Below, piece after piece: positions 54,050 to 63,157 of a DNA stretch of 64,000 nt. The stretch comes from Motiliproteus sediminis (GTDB taxonomy: Bacteria; Pseudomonadota; Gammaproteobacteria; Pseudomonadales; Balneatricaceae), in NCBI RefSeq assembly GCF_017912535.1, contig NZ_JAERQK010000001.1, positions 372,001 to 436,000 on the forward strand. The letters run 5' to 3'. The notes beneath the pieces are model-generated. The model saw only the letters and a list, made by a program, of their open reading frames with translations. It had not been told where the DNA came from and did not search any database. Position 1 is the stretch's first letter. The number at the start of each line of letters is the position of its first letter. The translations under genes and the position numbers were made by a program.

Positions 54050-54699
54050 AACGGCTGCTGCGGTGGTTCTTCTGGCTGCCCCTGGTACTGATGGTGCCCC
54101 CGCTGCTGTTGGTGTCGGCGGGATTTTATGGTTACCAGCGCCTGACGGCTGAGTCGGCGCTGGCCGAACTTCAGTTCAGCCCGGCAGGGCCACGACGATA
54201 TCTGGCGGCGGTGACCTGGGCAGATGGCTGTAGAACGGATGAGTACCTGCTGTTGGGGGATCAGTGGCGGGTCGATGCTCGTTTTATCAAATGGAAGTAC
54301 TGGGTATCGTTGCTGGGGCTTGATCCGGTTTACCGTTTGGAACGGCTGGAAGGGCGCTACGCTTCGGTCAGCGACCAGAACAGCCAACCGTTGCTGGCCC
54401 ATGATCTCGGTGAACGCGCGGCCGTGGATCTGCTGGCATCGCTGTCCGACTGGAGCTCGTTCAACCCCCTGCTGGACGCCAGTTACGGCAGCTCGGCCTA
54501 TGTCGACATCGATCCGCAGCGGCGTTATCGCCTCTACCGCACCCAGACCGGTTTGTTGATTCGTAGCCAGTCAGCGGAGATGGTGGCTACCGGGCAGGGC
54601 GGGCTCACCATCACCATCGCCCACCCCTGCGGAGACCTCAACGAGGGTTGGCAGGCATTGGCCACCGGTTTCAACCGCTGGTGGTTAGGCGTTCGCTGA
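54010..54699 (+). CDS. Hypothetical single-span protein after the PqiA-like gene
   Basis: The protein has a basic N-terminus (LKRLLRWFFW), one span (about 20-45), and a soluble extracytoplasmic domain with YLAAVTWADGCRTDEYLLLGDQWRVDARFIKWK. It was not recognised further, though the VDARFIKW segment looks conserved-like. ATG 54010 gives 229 residues; TTG 54046, overlapping the previous stop as TTGA, gives 218 and fits coupling better. It may form a unit with the PqiA-like protein and converges on an MFS gene by 15 bases. Confidence 0.75.
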   Translation: MADAAEQWSAAHLKRLLRWFFWLPLVLMVPPLLLVSAGFYGYQRLTAESALAELQFSPAGPRRYLAAVTWADGCRTDEYLLLGDQWRVDARFIKWKYWVSLLGLDPVYRLERLEGRYASVSDQNSQPLLAHDLGERAAVDLLASLSDWSSFNPLLDASYGSSAYVDIDPQRRYRLYRTQTGLLIRSQSAEMVATGQGGLTITIAHPCGDLNEGWQALATGFNRWWLGVR

Positions 54700-55917
54700 T
54701 GGAGCGCGCGCCAGGATAGCGTAACACCCGGCAGCGGCCAGTGCGCAGCCACCCATGACCGTCACCATCGGCATCGCGGTGCCATCGTCCAATAGGGCGA
54801 CCAGCATGGCGGCCAGCGCACCACAAAAGAAGCGCGCACTGCCCATCAGTGCAGAGGCCGCGCCGGCATGATGCTCAAAGGGCGCGACTACGGCAGCGCT
54901 GGTGTTGGGGGCCAGCAAACCGATGGCACCGATAAAGAGCGCGCAGCAGAGCACCGTCAGAGTCAATGTCAGCAGCCCGGATAGCGCAGCCAACATCAGC
55001 ACCAGCCCGCAGCCGCTCTGGATCGCCAAACCGGCGACGATCATCGGATGCAGGCCGGTTTTCATGACGTAGCGGCTGTTGAACCCATTAGCAGCCATCA
55101 ACAACAATACGTTGCAGCCGAACAGTACTCCGTAGAGCTGCTCAGACACCTGGAACAGCCCGATATACACGAAGGGTGAACCGGTTATAAATGCGAACAT
55201 GGCCGCGAAAGCCAGCGCTGAGCAGAGCAGGTGGCCCATCGCCTGGCGATGCCTGAGCACCGACAGGTAGCCGGCAAACAGTTGTCTCCAGGGTTGTTGG
55301 CGCCGTCGGGCAGGCGGCAGGGTTTCCGGCAGATAGCAGGCCACCCACAGGGTGAGAGTCAGCCCCTGCAGGGTCAGCAGCAGAAAGATGGCGCGCCAGC
55401 CGGAGACCTGCAGCAACAGACTGCCGATGCTGGGGGCCAGCAGCGGTGCCAGGGTCATGGTCATGATAACCAGTGAAAATACCCGCGCAGCGGCCGGGCC
55501 CTGATAGCGATCGCGCACCACGGCGTTGATCACCACCGCCGAGGCACCGCCGCCAAGGGCTTGCAGCAGGCGAGTCAGTAGCAGCTGTTCTGCACTGTTC
55601 ACCAGGGTGCAGGCGGCGCTGGCCGCCGTAAACAGCAGCAATCCAAACAACAATACGGGGCGCCGGCCAATGCGGTCAGACAGGGGGCCATAGACCAGTT
55701 GGCAGAGGGCGAAGCCGAACAGAAACACCGCGACACTCTGTTGCAACCGGGCGCTACTGGCAGCAAGGTCGCTGGCGATAAGCGGCAGCGCCGGCAGATA
55801 CATGTCGATCGACAACGGCGCCACTGCAGCGATGGCACCAAGCAGCAGCATCAACGGCAGTGCGGGTGAAGGGGGCGTAGACAACAGCGGCAAATTCTCG
55901 AGTGGGTGGACAGCCAT
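54685..55917 (-). CDS. Bcr/CflA-family MFS drug efflux transporter
   Basis: The 410-residue protein has 12 spans. DMYLPALPLIASDL and FALCQLVYGPLSDRIGRRPVLL carry the Bcr/CflA motifs (the YLP start and the loop 2-3 motif A GPLSDRIGRRP). LLTRLLQALGGGASAVVINAVVRD is motif B-like with the functional Arg. It probably expels hydrophobic drugs or sulfonamides; the substrate is not predictable. Transcribed opposite to its neighbours. Confidence 0.92.
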   Translation of the reverse strand: MAVHPLENLPLLSTPPSPALPLMLLLGAIAAVAPLSIDMYLPALPLIASDLAASSARLQQSVAVFLFGFALCQLVYGPLSDRIGRRPVLLFGLLLFTAASAACTLVNSAEQLLLTRLLQALGGGASAVVINAVVRDRYQGPAAARVFSLVIMTMTLAPLLAPSIGSLLLQVSGWRAIFLLLTLQGLTLTLWVACYLPETLPPARRRQQPWRQLFAGYLSVLRHRQAMGHLLCSALAFAAMFAFITGSPFVYIGLFQVSEQLYGVLFGCNVLLLMAANGFNSRYVMKTGLHPMIVAGLAIQSGCGLVLMLAALSGLLTLTLTVLCCALFIGAIGLLAPNTSAAVVAPFEHHAGAASALMGSARFFCGALAAMLVALLDDGTAMPMVTVMGGCALAAAGCYAILARAPSANA

Positions 55918-56066
55918 CCTAAAGGCTGCTTGAGGCCAGGTACAGTTAGCGGCGGTGACTGCGGAATTAACTGAGGATCATGGGCGTAACAATCGGTTCG
56001 CAGTTGCGTCAGAGAGCACAGGGTGTTGCTGAGCACTTCTGTATCGGATTAAAAGGAGCACTATCC

Positions 56067-57452
56067 ATGGCTTACGCGTTACCACTGCTGGTTGTCGCGG
56101 TTTCAATTATCTCTATCGCCCTCAGTGTTCGCGGCAACGCCGAGGCAGGCTTTTTTCGTGGCCAGTCGCCTGAAGGCAGGGCCCCGGGACTGATCACCCT
56201 GACGCTATCTCAGGTCACCACCTGGGTGTTTGCGCGTTCACTGCTGAATGCCGCCATTCTGGGTTACTACTACGGTATTTGGGGGACGTTGGCGTACGCT
56301 GGGTACTATCTGTCGTTTCTGACCGGTGGTCGAATCATCGATCATCTGCGCTTTGAGCAGGGGTTTGACAGTGTGCAGGCCTTTCTGCGCGCCCGCTTCG
56401 GAGCCTGGGGTACCGGCTGTTACAACCTGGTTATCGGCTTGCGGTTGGTCAGTGAAGTGTTCGCCAATCTGCTGGTGATCGGTATTCTGTTTGGCACCGC
56501 GGGTTCTGGTGCCTATACCCTGGCCATCGTTGCCTTCGCCGGTGTGACTCTGTTCTATTCAATGTTGGGTGGGTTGCATGCGTCGTTGCGCACTGACCTG
56601 TTCCAGATGGCGCTGTTTTCGGTGGTGCTGGTGCTGCTGCTGGTGCTGACCCTGAGCAGTGGCCATTTCTCGTTACAGGATCTGGCATTCAAACCCTTTG
56701 TCATCAGTGACCCGGGACCGGTGCTGCTGGCGGTAGCGCTGTTGCAGGTGTGGAGCTACCCAATGCATGATCCGGTAATGATGGACCGGGGCTTCCTCGC
56801 TGACCGGGACACCACTCGACGCAGTTTTCTGCATGCGGCCTGGTTGAGCAGCGGGTCGATTATCGGGTTTGGCGTTCTCGGCGTGCTGGCCGGTGCACAT
56901 GCTCTGGCGGGTGAGTCCATGAACGCCGCGTTGATGCGACTGTTGGGTGATGGTCCGATGTTGGTGTTCAACGCTGCGCTGGTGATCTCCGCGATGTCGA
57001 CGCTGGATAGTACGCTGTCCAGCTCCGCCAAACTGGTAGCCGTGGATATGGGTTGGGTCAAAGGCTCGTTGCGGAACGGTCGCGCGGTGATGGCGGTGTT
57101 TATGTTATTGGGGCTGGGTCTGGTCTTTCTTGACAACAAGGACCTGTTCAGCGCTGTAGCGGTCAGTGGTACCGCCTCCATGTACCTGGCACCAGTCATC
57201 TTTTTCTCGCTTTGGGGTGGAGTACGCCACATTCCGCTCTGGAGTTATCTGACTGCCTTTGCATTGGCGATGGCCGCAGCGGTTCTCTACTTCCTGGAGT
57301 CTTCCGGCCACACCTCGCTGCTGGGTGAGCTGCACAAGTACACCAAACTACTCTATCTGTCGGGGGCGGTGATGACGGGCGGTTGCTTGGCTTTCTGGCT
57401 GGGTGCCCGTCTTAACCGGCCGTTGCCGGTCAACCCCGAGCTGGCGTTGTGA
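56067..57452 (+). CDS. Sodium:solute symporter (SSS family)
   Basis: The 461-residue protein has about 13 spans. SGTASMYLAPVIFF and ISAMSTLDSTLSSSAKLVAVD are SSS signature segments (the STLDSTLSS motif is close to the Na+ site). The start at 56067 follows an excellent AAAAGGAG; an in-frame ATG at 55980 lacks one and adds unrelated sequence. The substrate is unknown. Its stop overlaps the next gene, so they are translationally coupled. Confidence 0.9.
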   Translation: MAYALPLLVVAVSIISIALSVRGNAEAGFFRGQSPEGRAPGLITLTLSQVTTWVFARSLLNAAILGYYYGIWGTLAYAGYYLSFLTGGRIIDHLRFEQGFDSVQAFLRARFGAWGTGCYNLVIGLRLVSEVFANLLVIGILFGTAGSGAYTLAIVAFAGVTLFYSMLGGLHASLRTDLFQMALFSVVLVLLLVLTLSSGHFSLQDLAFKPFVISDPGPVLLAVALLQVWSYPMHDPVMMDRGFLADRDTTRRSFLHAAWLSSGSIIGFGVLGVLAGAHALAGESMNAALMRLLGDGPMLVFNAALVISAMSTLDSTLSSSAKLVAVDMGWVKGSLRNGRAVMAVFMLLGLGLVFLDNKDLFSAVAVSGTASMYLAPVIFFSLWGGVRHIPLWSYLTAFALAMAAAVLYFLESSGHTSLLGELHKYTKLLYLSGAVMTGGCLAFWLGARLNRPLPVNPELAL

Positions 57453-58294
57453 GTTTGCCGCAGGCAAGAGGGCTGGGGGTGATCGACGGTCCGCTGCTGT
57501 TTTTCGGCGGTCCCTACAGCAACCTGCAGGCGACCCTGGCGATCAAGGCGGTCGCGGAGCGGTTGGCGATTCCACCACAACAGGTGATCTGTACCGGCGA
57601 TGTAGTCGCCTATTGCGCCGATCCAGAGGCGACCGTGGCGCTGATCCGGGAGTGGGGGATCGAGGTAGTGATGGGTAACTGCGAACAGTCACTGGCCAGC
57701 GATGCTGACGATTGCGGTTGCGGCTTTGAGCAGGGCAGCACCTGCGACCTGCTGTCAGGGCAGTGGTACCCCTTTGCCCGGCGTCGGCTGAGCGCAGATG
57801 CCCGCGCTTGGATGGCAGGGCTCCCCGCCGCCTTAACTCTGGAGTTTGCCGGTCGCTCGCTGCGGGTGGTTCATGGCGGCGTCGAGCAGATCAATCGCTT
57901 TCTGTTTCAATCAACGGCGATTGATGTGCTGGCGGCTGAATGGGATCGCAGCGGAGCGGATTGGGTCGTCTCCGGTCATGCCGGTATACCCTTCGGACGT
58001 GCGATAGCGACCGGCGGCTGGCTCAATGCGGGGGTGATCGGTATGCCGGCCAACGACGGCAGCTCAGATGGTTGGTATATGCTGTTGCAACACGGTGCGA
58101 CGGGGCCACAAGCAAGTTGGCACCGGATGCGCTACGACGCCACCGCTGCCGCCGAGCGAATGGCGGCCTGCTCGTTGGCGCCGGCCTACGCCTCTGCGCT
58201 GGTCAGCGGTTGTTGGCCTAGTCAGGATGTGTTGCCGGCAGAGGAAGCGGCCCTGTGCGGGAAACCGCTGTCGGTGCCGGTTATGTCGCTCTGA
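57449..58294 (+). CDS. Calcineurin-like metallophosphoesterase with altered motifs
   Basis: The 281-residue protein keeps part of the metallophosphoesterase frame: CTGDVVAYC (GD motif), GNCEQ in place of GNHE/D, VHGG and VSGHAGIP (GH). The first motif, normally DxH, reads FGGPYSN, so Asp and His are absent. CGCGFEQGSTC adds clustered cysteines. It may be a metal-dependent enzyme with unusual ligands or an inactive binding protein. It is coupled to the symporter by an overlap of GTG and TGA. Confidence 0.8.
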   Translation: MSLPQARGLGVIDGPLLFFGGPYSNLQATLAIKAVAERLAIPPQQVICTGDVVAYCADPEATVALIREWGIEVVMGNCEQSLASDADDCGCGFEQGSTCDLLSGQWYPFARRRLSADARAWMAGLPAALTLEFAGRSLRVVHGGVEQINRFLFQSTAIDVLAAEWDRSGADWVVSGHAGIPFGRAIATGGWLNAGVIGMPANDGSSDGWYMLLQHGATGPQASWHRMRYDATAAAERMAACSLAPAYASALVSGCWPSQDVLPAEEAALCGKPLSVPVMSL

Positions 58295-58382
58295 TGGGGG
58301 CTGTCGTGATCTGTGGCTCGGTAGGCAACCTGCGAGCTACGGCGTATGATCGGGAGCTTGGATAACCAGTTTGAGACTCCGG

Positions 58383-59372
58383 ATGAATACCCAAGAACAC
58401 CCCTTTGCGCCTTTTGTCCGTGTGCTGGGCAAGGGCAAGAAAGGTTCCCGCTCCCTGACCCAGCCGGAAGCGCGGGAGGCTATGGGCATGATCCTCGATG
58501 ATCAGGTGCGCCCGGAGCAACTGGGCGCTTTTCTGATGCTGTTGCGGGTCAAGGAGGAGAGCCCTGACGAGCTGGCCGGGTTTGTGCAGGCTGTACGCGA
58601 GAGGATGGGACGGCCGCTGGATTTGCGAGCCGATGTTGACTGGTCCACTTACGCGGGTAAAAAAAACCACCTGCCGTGGTTTCTGCTCAGTGCGCTGACG
58701 CTGTCCGCTAGTGGTCGGCGCGTGGTGATGCATGGTGCTCCCGGTCATACCGCCGGGCGCATCTACGTTGAAGACCTTCTCGGGTTGTTCGGACTACACG
58801 CGGTTAGTGACTGGGCTCAGACTGGAACAGAACTGGATCAGCGCCGGTTTGCCTATGTACCCCTGCGAGTCCTGAGTCCCAAGCTGGATGAGTTGATTCA
58901 GCTGCGCCCCATCCTGGGGCTGCGCTCCCCGGTTCATACCCTCTGCCGGGTGTTGAATCCGCTGGATGCCGAGTACCGTATTGATGGAGTTTTTCATCCC
59001 GCTTACGGGCCGATGCACCAGCGTACGGCGATGTTGTTGCATCATCCCTGCGCGGTGACGGTACGCGGTGATGGCGGCGAAGCCGAGATCAAACCGGACA
59101 GCGATTGCAGCTTGCAGTGGGTTGCCGGGGGGGAGTATCGCGAATCCACCTGGCCACGGTTATTGTCCAGGCGGTTGACCAAAGATGAGCGGTTGGAGCC
59201 AGAGCAGTTGCTGGCTGTATGGCGAGGAGAGGCTGAGCACCCCTACGGCGAGGCAGCGGTGCAGGAAACTCTGGCGGTGATGATGGTGTTGATGGGCGAA
59301 GCTCGTGCTGTTGACCTTGCCCGCGTTCGCGCTCGGGAGCTATGGCAGGGGCGTGATCGAAGCGCTTACTGA
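58383..59372 (+). CDS. ybiB: TrpD2/YbiB-like nucleic-acid-binding glycosyltransferase family protein
   Basis: The 329-residue protein has the anthranilate phosphoribosyltransferase fold. YbiB binds DNA and lacks TrpD activity. Segments are LTQPEAREAMGMILDDQVRPEQLGAFLMLLRVKEE and VMHGAPGHTAGRIYVEDLLGLFG; the usual GxGGD/GNR of TrpD is replaced. I start at ATG 58383 (MNTQEH); a TTG 12 bases earlier is possible. It overlaps the convergent gene by 7 bases. Confidence 0.88.
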   Translation: MNTQEHPFAPFVRVLGKGKKGSRSLTQPEAREAMGMILDDQVRPEQLGAFLMLLRVKEESPDELAGFVQAVRERMGRPLDLRADVDWSTYAGKKNHLPWFLLSALTLSASGRRVVMHGAPGHTAGRIYVEDLLGLFGLHAVSDWAQTGTELDQRRFAYVPLRVLSPKLDELIQLRPILGLRSPVHTLCRVLNPLDAEYRIDGVFHPAYGPMHQRTAMLLHHPCAVTVRGDGGEAEIKPDSDCSLQWVAGGEYRESTWPRLLSRRLTKDERLEPEQLLAVWRGEAEHPYGEAAVQETLAVMMVLMGEARAVDLARVRARELWQGRDRSAY

Positions 59373-60076
59373 GGTTGCTCGAGCAAGCGAGCCAGAATGC
59401 GATCGAGCTCGGCGACGACCTCGTCGCCGCGGTTGACCCGATTGGACAGCACCAGATAGATCGGCCAGTAGGCCAGTACTTCACCGTCGAGGTGGTAGTA
59501 GCCCTTGCTGTTGAGGTAAGTTTGGGTCGGCCCCTGATAGTTCAGCAGGTAGTCCCCTTGACGTTGACTAAGCAGTTCGACCGCATCCTCGTGGGTATCG
59601 GCAAATACCAGAACCACGCCTGACTCCGGGCGGAGCAGGGTATCGATATGGCCGTTGTAGCCGTAGCCCCGGCGCACGATAACGCGGGAGCCTTTTGGAA
59701 TCAGTTCCAGCGACTGCACCGCCAGTGTGTCGGGTTGATGGAACAGCTTGAGTACCAGTTGGCCGACTGCCGTTTCACCATAGAAGGCGCGCCCCTCCAA
59801 CATGGGGTGGCGGATGATCATAGCGGCGTCGTTGCTGCCGTTGGTCAGGTTGGCGAGCATTCGGTTGGCGGGGTAAAACTCCGATGACCATTGGCAATCC
59901 AGCTCATCAAGTGCTTTACCCAGCAGCTCTACCAGTTCGCCTCTGGCCTTCCCATCCGGCCCGGGGTAGTAAAACGGTGGAAAATCATGCAAGCCGACGC
60001 GCATGTCGGGCAGCGGGCAGGCCGCAACGGGGAGGGCAAACAGGGCCCAAAGGGTGGCAGTGGCGAATATACGCAT
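59366..60076 (-). CDS. Periplasmic solute-binding protein, family 3-like
   Basis: The 236-residue protein has a signal peptide (MRIFATATLWALFALPVAAC). The mature protein starts with MRVGLHDFPPFYYPGPDGKARGELVELL, typical of amino-acid-type (PBP family 3) or receptor-linked domains. The ligand is unknown. No permease or ATPase lies nearby, so it may be an orphan binding protein acting with a sensor. Confidence 0.85.
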   Translation of the reverse strand: MRIFATATLWALFALPVAACPLPDMRVGLHDFPPFYYPGPDGKARGELVELLGKALDELDCQWSSEFYPANRMLANLTNGSNDAAMIIRHPMLEGRAFYGETAVGQLVLKLFHQPDTLAVQSLELIPKGSRVIVRRGYGYNGHIDTLLRPESGVVLVFADTHEDAVELLSQRQGDYLLNYQGPTQTYLNSKGYYHLDGEVLAYWPIYLVLSNRVNRGDEVVAELDRILARLLEQPQ

Positions 60077-60170
60077 CGGGGTATAAAACCTCGCTTCTTT
60101 GGATCAACAGAGTTTGCTTGCATTCAAACGCCTGTTTTGTGATGAGTCTAACAAATGGTCTAAGGGAATG

Positions 60171-60209
60171 TCCTATGATTTGTCACTTGTTGTGACCGGT
60201 GTCATAGGA
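60171..60209. promoter_or_regulatory. Nested inverted repeat upstream of the Smr gene
   Basis: Outer arms TCCTATGA/TCATAGGA and inner arms GTCAC/GTGAC around TTGTT form a 39-base symmetric structure between the divergent solute-binding protein gene and the smr gene. It has no T-run in either direction, so an operator or a structured leader is more likely than a terminator. Confidence 0.55.
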
Positions 60210-60262
60210 TTGTGGTTAGGGTAGGCTAGATCACAACTGACGAGGGCGGCAGGATCATACAG

Positions 60263-60835
60263 ATGACATCTGACCAACAGCTGTTTCAACAGGCGATGGC
60301 CGGCGTTCAGCCGATCCGGCGCTCCGCGCGGGAGGCCGTCGATAAGCCGGTAGCCAAACCGACCTTGGCGCAGCTGGCGCGGCGTAAGGCGGCGTTGCAT
60401 GGCGCGGGTGAGCTTTGTCTTGAACTTTCCGACTATTACCCTGCACATGATCCGCTGGATTGGGCGCGTGACGGCGTGCAGCAGGGCGTGTTGAAGAAGT
60501 TACGCCTTGGCCAATACAGCATCGATGCACGGCTGGAGATTGTTGGCCTGCATGAAGCCGCGGCGCTGGACGAGTTGCTCCGGTTTGTTGAGGAGAGTCG
60601 TCGGCTGGAGGTTCGAACCGCGCTGATCAATCATGGGCGTGGCCCGAGTGATCGTTCGGCCGGCAATCGTTTGCGCAGTTTTCTGGCGCTATGGTTGCCA
60701 CAGTTGAAAGGGGTGCAGGCGTTTCACTCTGCCCAGCCTCAACATGGGGGGCTGGCAGCGACCTATCTACTACTCGCCAAGAGTGAGCGGGCGCGTGAAA
60801 GTAACCGTGAGCGGCAGCAGCGGAGGCGCGGCTGA
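60263..60835 (+). CDS. Smr-domain protein
   Basis: The 190-residue protein has a basic N-terminus and a C-terminal Smr domain (about 85-180), as in MutS2 and SmrA/SmrB nucleases. The usual LDLHG is replaced by LEIVGLHEAAALDEL, and the IxHGKG motif reads INHGRGP. FLALWLPQLKGVQAFHSAQPQHGGLAATYLLL matches the family end. It could be a nuclease acting on nucleic acids, with motif changes that may affect catalysis. Its stop overlaps the next start. Confidence 0.88.
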   Translation: MTSDQQLFQQAMAGVQPIRRSAREAVDKPVAKPTLAQLARRKAALHGAGELCLELSDYYPAHDPLDWARDGVQQGVLKKLRLGQYSIDARLEIVGLHEAAALDELLRFVEESRRLEVRTALINHGRGPSDRSAGNRLRSFLALWLPQLKGVQAFHSAQPQHGGLAATYLLLAKSERARESNRERQQRRRG

Positions 60836-61107
60836 TGTTGGCTGCGGTGGGGCTGGCCGCCGCGTTGTCGTTGCCATTATCTTGCAAGCTGCAAGATAGC
60901 GACGACCGTTTTATTCTTTACCCCGAGCAACTTGTTGCACAGACAGCAACCCATGCGGTGTATTCGTTGATGGGAGGGCTGACGCTGGCCGTGGTGCAAC
61001 GGCAAACCTTGCGATTTAACCGGATAACCAGCCTTAATCTCCAGCCCCGTCCGGACAGGATGCAGCTGTTCAGCGGTCAATGCCAGCCTTTGAAGCCGGC
61101 GGGCTAA
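60835..61107 (+). CDS. Small exported hypothetical protein
   Basis: The 90-residue protein starts with a signal-like MLAAVGLAAALSLPLSCKL, possibly a lipobox at LPLSC, followed by a mixed soluble part. It overlaps the smr stop by 1 base (TGATG), which supports co-translation. No family was recognised. Confidence 0.55.
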   Translation: MLAAVGLAAALSLPLSCKLQDSDDRFILYPEQLVAQTATHAVYSLMGGLTLAVVQRQTLRFNRITSLNLQPRPDRMQLFSGQCQPLKPAG

Positions 61108-61234
61108 TGATGCAGCGGATTGATCGCCCGTCCATCCGGTCAGTCACGCTCTGCTGCCAACGTCGCTTCTGATAAACTGGCGATCATTTTACTGTTCCCG
61201 TGTTAATCACTCCTCTGTACAGGGCCGTACCCTT

Positions 61235-62167
61235 ATGGGCGAATTTGCCGAACTGATCATAGCCGCAGGCCGCTCGGCCATTGAACTCTCGCTGTTTGTG
61301 CTGCTGCCGGTAATGATCGTGATGTTGACGCTGATGCGGTTGCTGGAGAGCTGGGGCGTCCTCAATCTGTTGGTGCGGGGAGTGTCACCGGTACTGCGGC
61401 CGTTCGGCATACCGGGGCTGGGCGTGTTCGCGATGTTGCAGATATTGCTGGTCAGCTTTGCGGCTCCTGTGGCTACCTTGGCGATGATGGACAGAAGCGG
61501 CGTTTCCAGCCGCCACATAGCGGCTACTCTGGCGATGGTGCTGGTGCTGGCACAGGCCAACGTGGTGTTCCCGATGGCTGCGGTGGGCCTGAACGCCGCG
61601 GTGTGCCTGGTTGTGTCGCTGGCGGCCGGGATCCTGGCGGCGGCCCTGTGTTACCACGTTTTTGGGCGCCAGCTACCCAATGCGGAGCCTGCCCGCAGTG
61701 GTGAGCTGGAAGAGGAACAGGCACCGACTGGTCTGCTGGGGGTAATCTCCCGTGCGGGCAAAGACGCACTCGATATCGCCCTTGGCGCCTTGCCGATGCT
61801 GGTGCTGGCGCTGGTGGTTGTCTACTTGCTGCGGGAGTTGGCGCTGGTGGAGCTGCTGGAGGTGATGCTTGAGCCGCTGTTTGCCGCTTTGGCACTACCG
61901 GGTACCGCGGTAACACCGATATTAACTAAGTTTATCGCCGGTGGTACCGCGATGATGGGGGTTACGGTTGATGCGATTCAGACCGGCGCCCTGAGCACCG
62001 TGGAACTTAACCGGCTGGCAGGATTGTTGATTCATCCGCTGGATCTTGCCGGCGTGGCGGTGCTGATCTCCTCCGGACGACGGGTCGCGAGTGTGCTCAG
62101 GCCGGCGCTGTTGGCCGCACTGGTGGCGTTGCTGCTGCGCGCCGCGTTTCATCTGCTGCTGTTTTGA
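61235..62167 (+). CDS. Nucleoside-recognition (gate) domain membrane protein
   Basis: The 310-residue protein has about eight spans and two gate-like domains (related to SpmA/SpmB and nucleoside permease gates). LSFAAPVATLAMM and LTKFIAGGTAMMGVTVDAI are typical segments. The substrate is unknown. It begins with MGEFAELIIAAGRS; GTTATC-type leader elements were not seen. It ends 6 bases before the Rlu gene start. Confidence 0.88.
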   Translation: MGEFAELIIAAGRSAIELSLFVLLPVMIVMLTLMRLLESWGVLNLLVRGVSPVLRPFGIPGLGVFAMLQILLVSFAAPVATLAMMDRSGVSSRHIAATLAMVLVLAQANVVFPMAAVGLNAAVCLVVSLAAGILAAALCYHVFGRQLPNAEPARSGELEEEQAPTGLLGVISRAGKDALDIALGALPMLVLALVVVYLLRELALVELLEVMLEPLFAALALPGTAVTPILTKFIAGGTAMMGVTVDAIQTGALSTVELNRLAGLLIHPLDLAGVAVLISSGRRVASVLRPALLAALVALLLRAAFHLLLF

Positions 62168-62172
62168 CTATC

Positions 62173-62877
62173 ATGCTGACAAGTGAGCCGTTCCGGCTTA
62201 TCGAAATGACGCCCGGCTGGCTGGTGGTGGACAAGTCCGCTGGAGTTGGATTCCATCGCGAGGGCGCGACTCCCGGACTTCTCGAATACGTAGCCGCCGC
62301 AACGGGTGACACGCAACTATACCCGGTGCATCGAATTGACCGGATGACCTCCGGCCTGTTGTTGATTGCCCGCAACCCCGTCGCTGCCGCACATTTAAGT
62401 CGCCTGTTCGCTGAACGCCGAGTCGACAAGTTTTATCTGGCCCTCGGTGCGCGCAAGCCGCGTAAGAAGCAGGGCCGAATCGTCGGCGATATGACCAAGG
62501 GGCGAGGGGGAAGTTGGCGGCTTTTGCGGAGTCGCGAGAACCCCAGTATCACCGATTTTGAATCTCAGTCGGTTGGTCCGGGTGAACGGTTGTACCTGCT
62601 GGCACCCCGAACCGGGCGAACTCATCAGCTGCGGGTCGCGATGAAAAGTCTTGGCGCTGCGATTATCGGGGATCCGCGCTACGGCAGCGATGCCAACTCG
62701 GAGCAACGTGGTTACCTGCACGCTTACGCCCTTTGTTTTGAACTGGACGGAGAAATTTATCGTTATCTCTGCCCACCAACCCAAGGCGAACGCTTCACCA
62801 CCGCAGCCATTGCCGCCCAGCTTGCCAATTGGGGGGAGCCTTGGTCGCGTTTTAAAGAGTCTCGTCGAGAATGGTAA
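62173..62877 (+). CDS. RluA-family pseudouridine synthase
   Basis: The 234-residue enzyme isomerises uridine in RNA. VHRIDRMTSGLLLIARNP holds the catalytic Asp of the HRxDxxTSG motif (Ile for the usual Leu). FYLALGARKPRKKQGRIVGDM and RTGRTHQLRVAMKSLG follow. It lacks an S4 domain, like the TIGR01621 group. I start at ATG 62173; TTG 62164 is an alternative. Converges with the next gene, overlapping it by 26 bases. Confidence 0.92.
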   Translation: MLTSEPFRLIEMTPGWLVVDKSAGVGFHREGATPGLLEYVAAATGDTQLYPVHRIDRMTSGLLLIARNPVAAAHLSRLFAERRVDKFYLALGARKPRKKQGRIVGDMTKGRGGSWRLLRSRENPSITDFESQSVGPGERLYLLAPRTGRTHQLRVAMKSLGAAIIGDPRYGSDANSEQRGYLHAYALCFELDGEIYRYLCPPTQGERFTTAAIAAQLANWGEPWSRFKESRREW

Positions 62878-63100
62878 ATGACAGAAAGGTGGTAAACAGC
62901 CCCAGAGTAACCACGAACTGGGTGATAGGGAAAGCCAGCATCATCAGGCCGGAGGCAAACCATAGTCCTCGTACGACGCGCTTCTTGCGGTCGTAGCGCC
63001 GAGCATGAACGCCTGCGTGAGGGGCGGTTTCGTTATCCACCGGGCGTTTGATAATCACCAATAACGCCCAGTTAAGTAGTAGGTGTATGCCCGTTAGCAC
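62852..63100 (-). CDS. Small two-span membrane protein
   Basis: The 82-residue protein has an N-terminal span (MLTGIHLLLNWALLVII), a basic loop with HARRYDRKKRVVR and a second span (about 47-75). A strong GAGGAGG site lies before the GTG start. No family was recognised. It may be linked to the glycosylphosphotransferase upstream on the same strand, separated by 57 bases. Confidence 0.75.
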   Translation of the reverse strand: MLTGIHLLLNWALLVIIKRPVDNETAPHAGVHARRYDRKKRVVRGLWFASGLMMLAFPITQFVVTLGLFTTFLSFTILDETL

Positions 63101-63157
63101 AGCGGCCTCCTCAGTTGACTCTGCGAGTAACTATAGCCTAGACCCTGCTGCGAGGAT

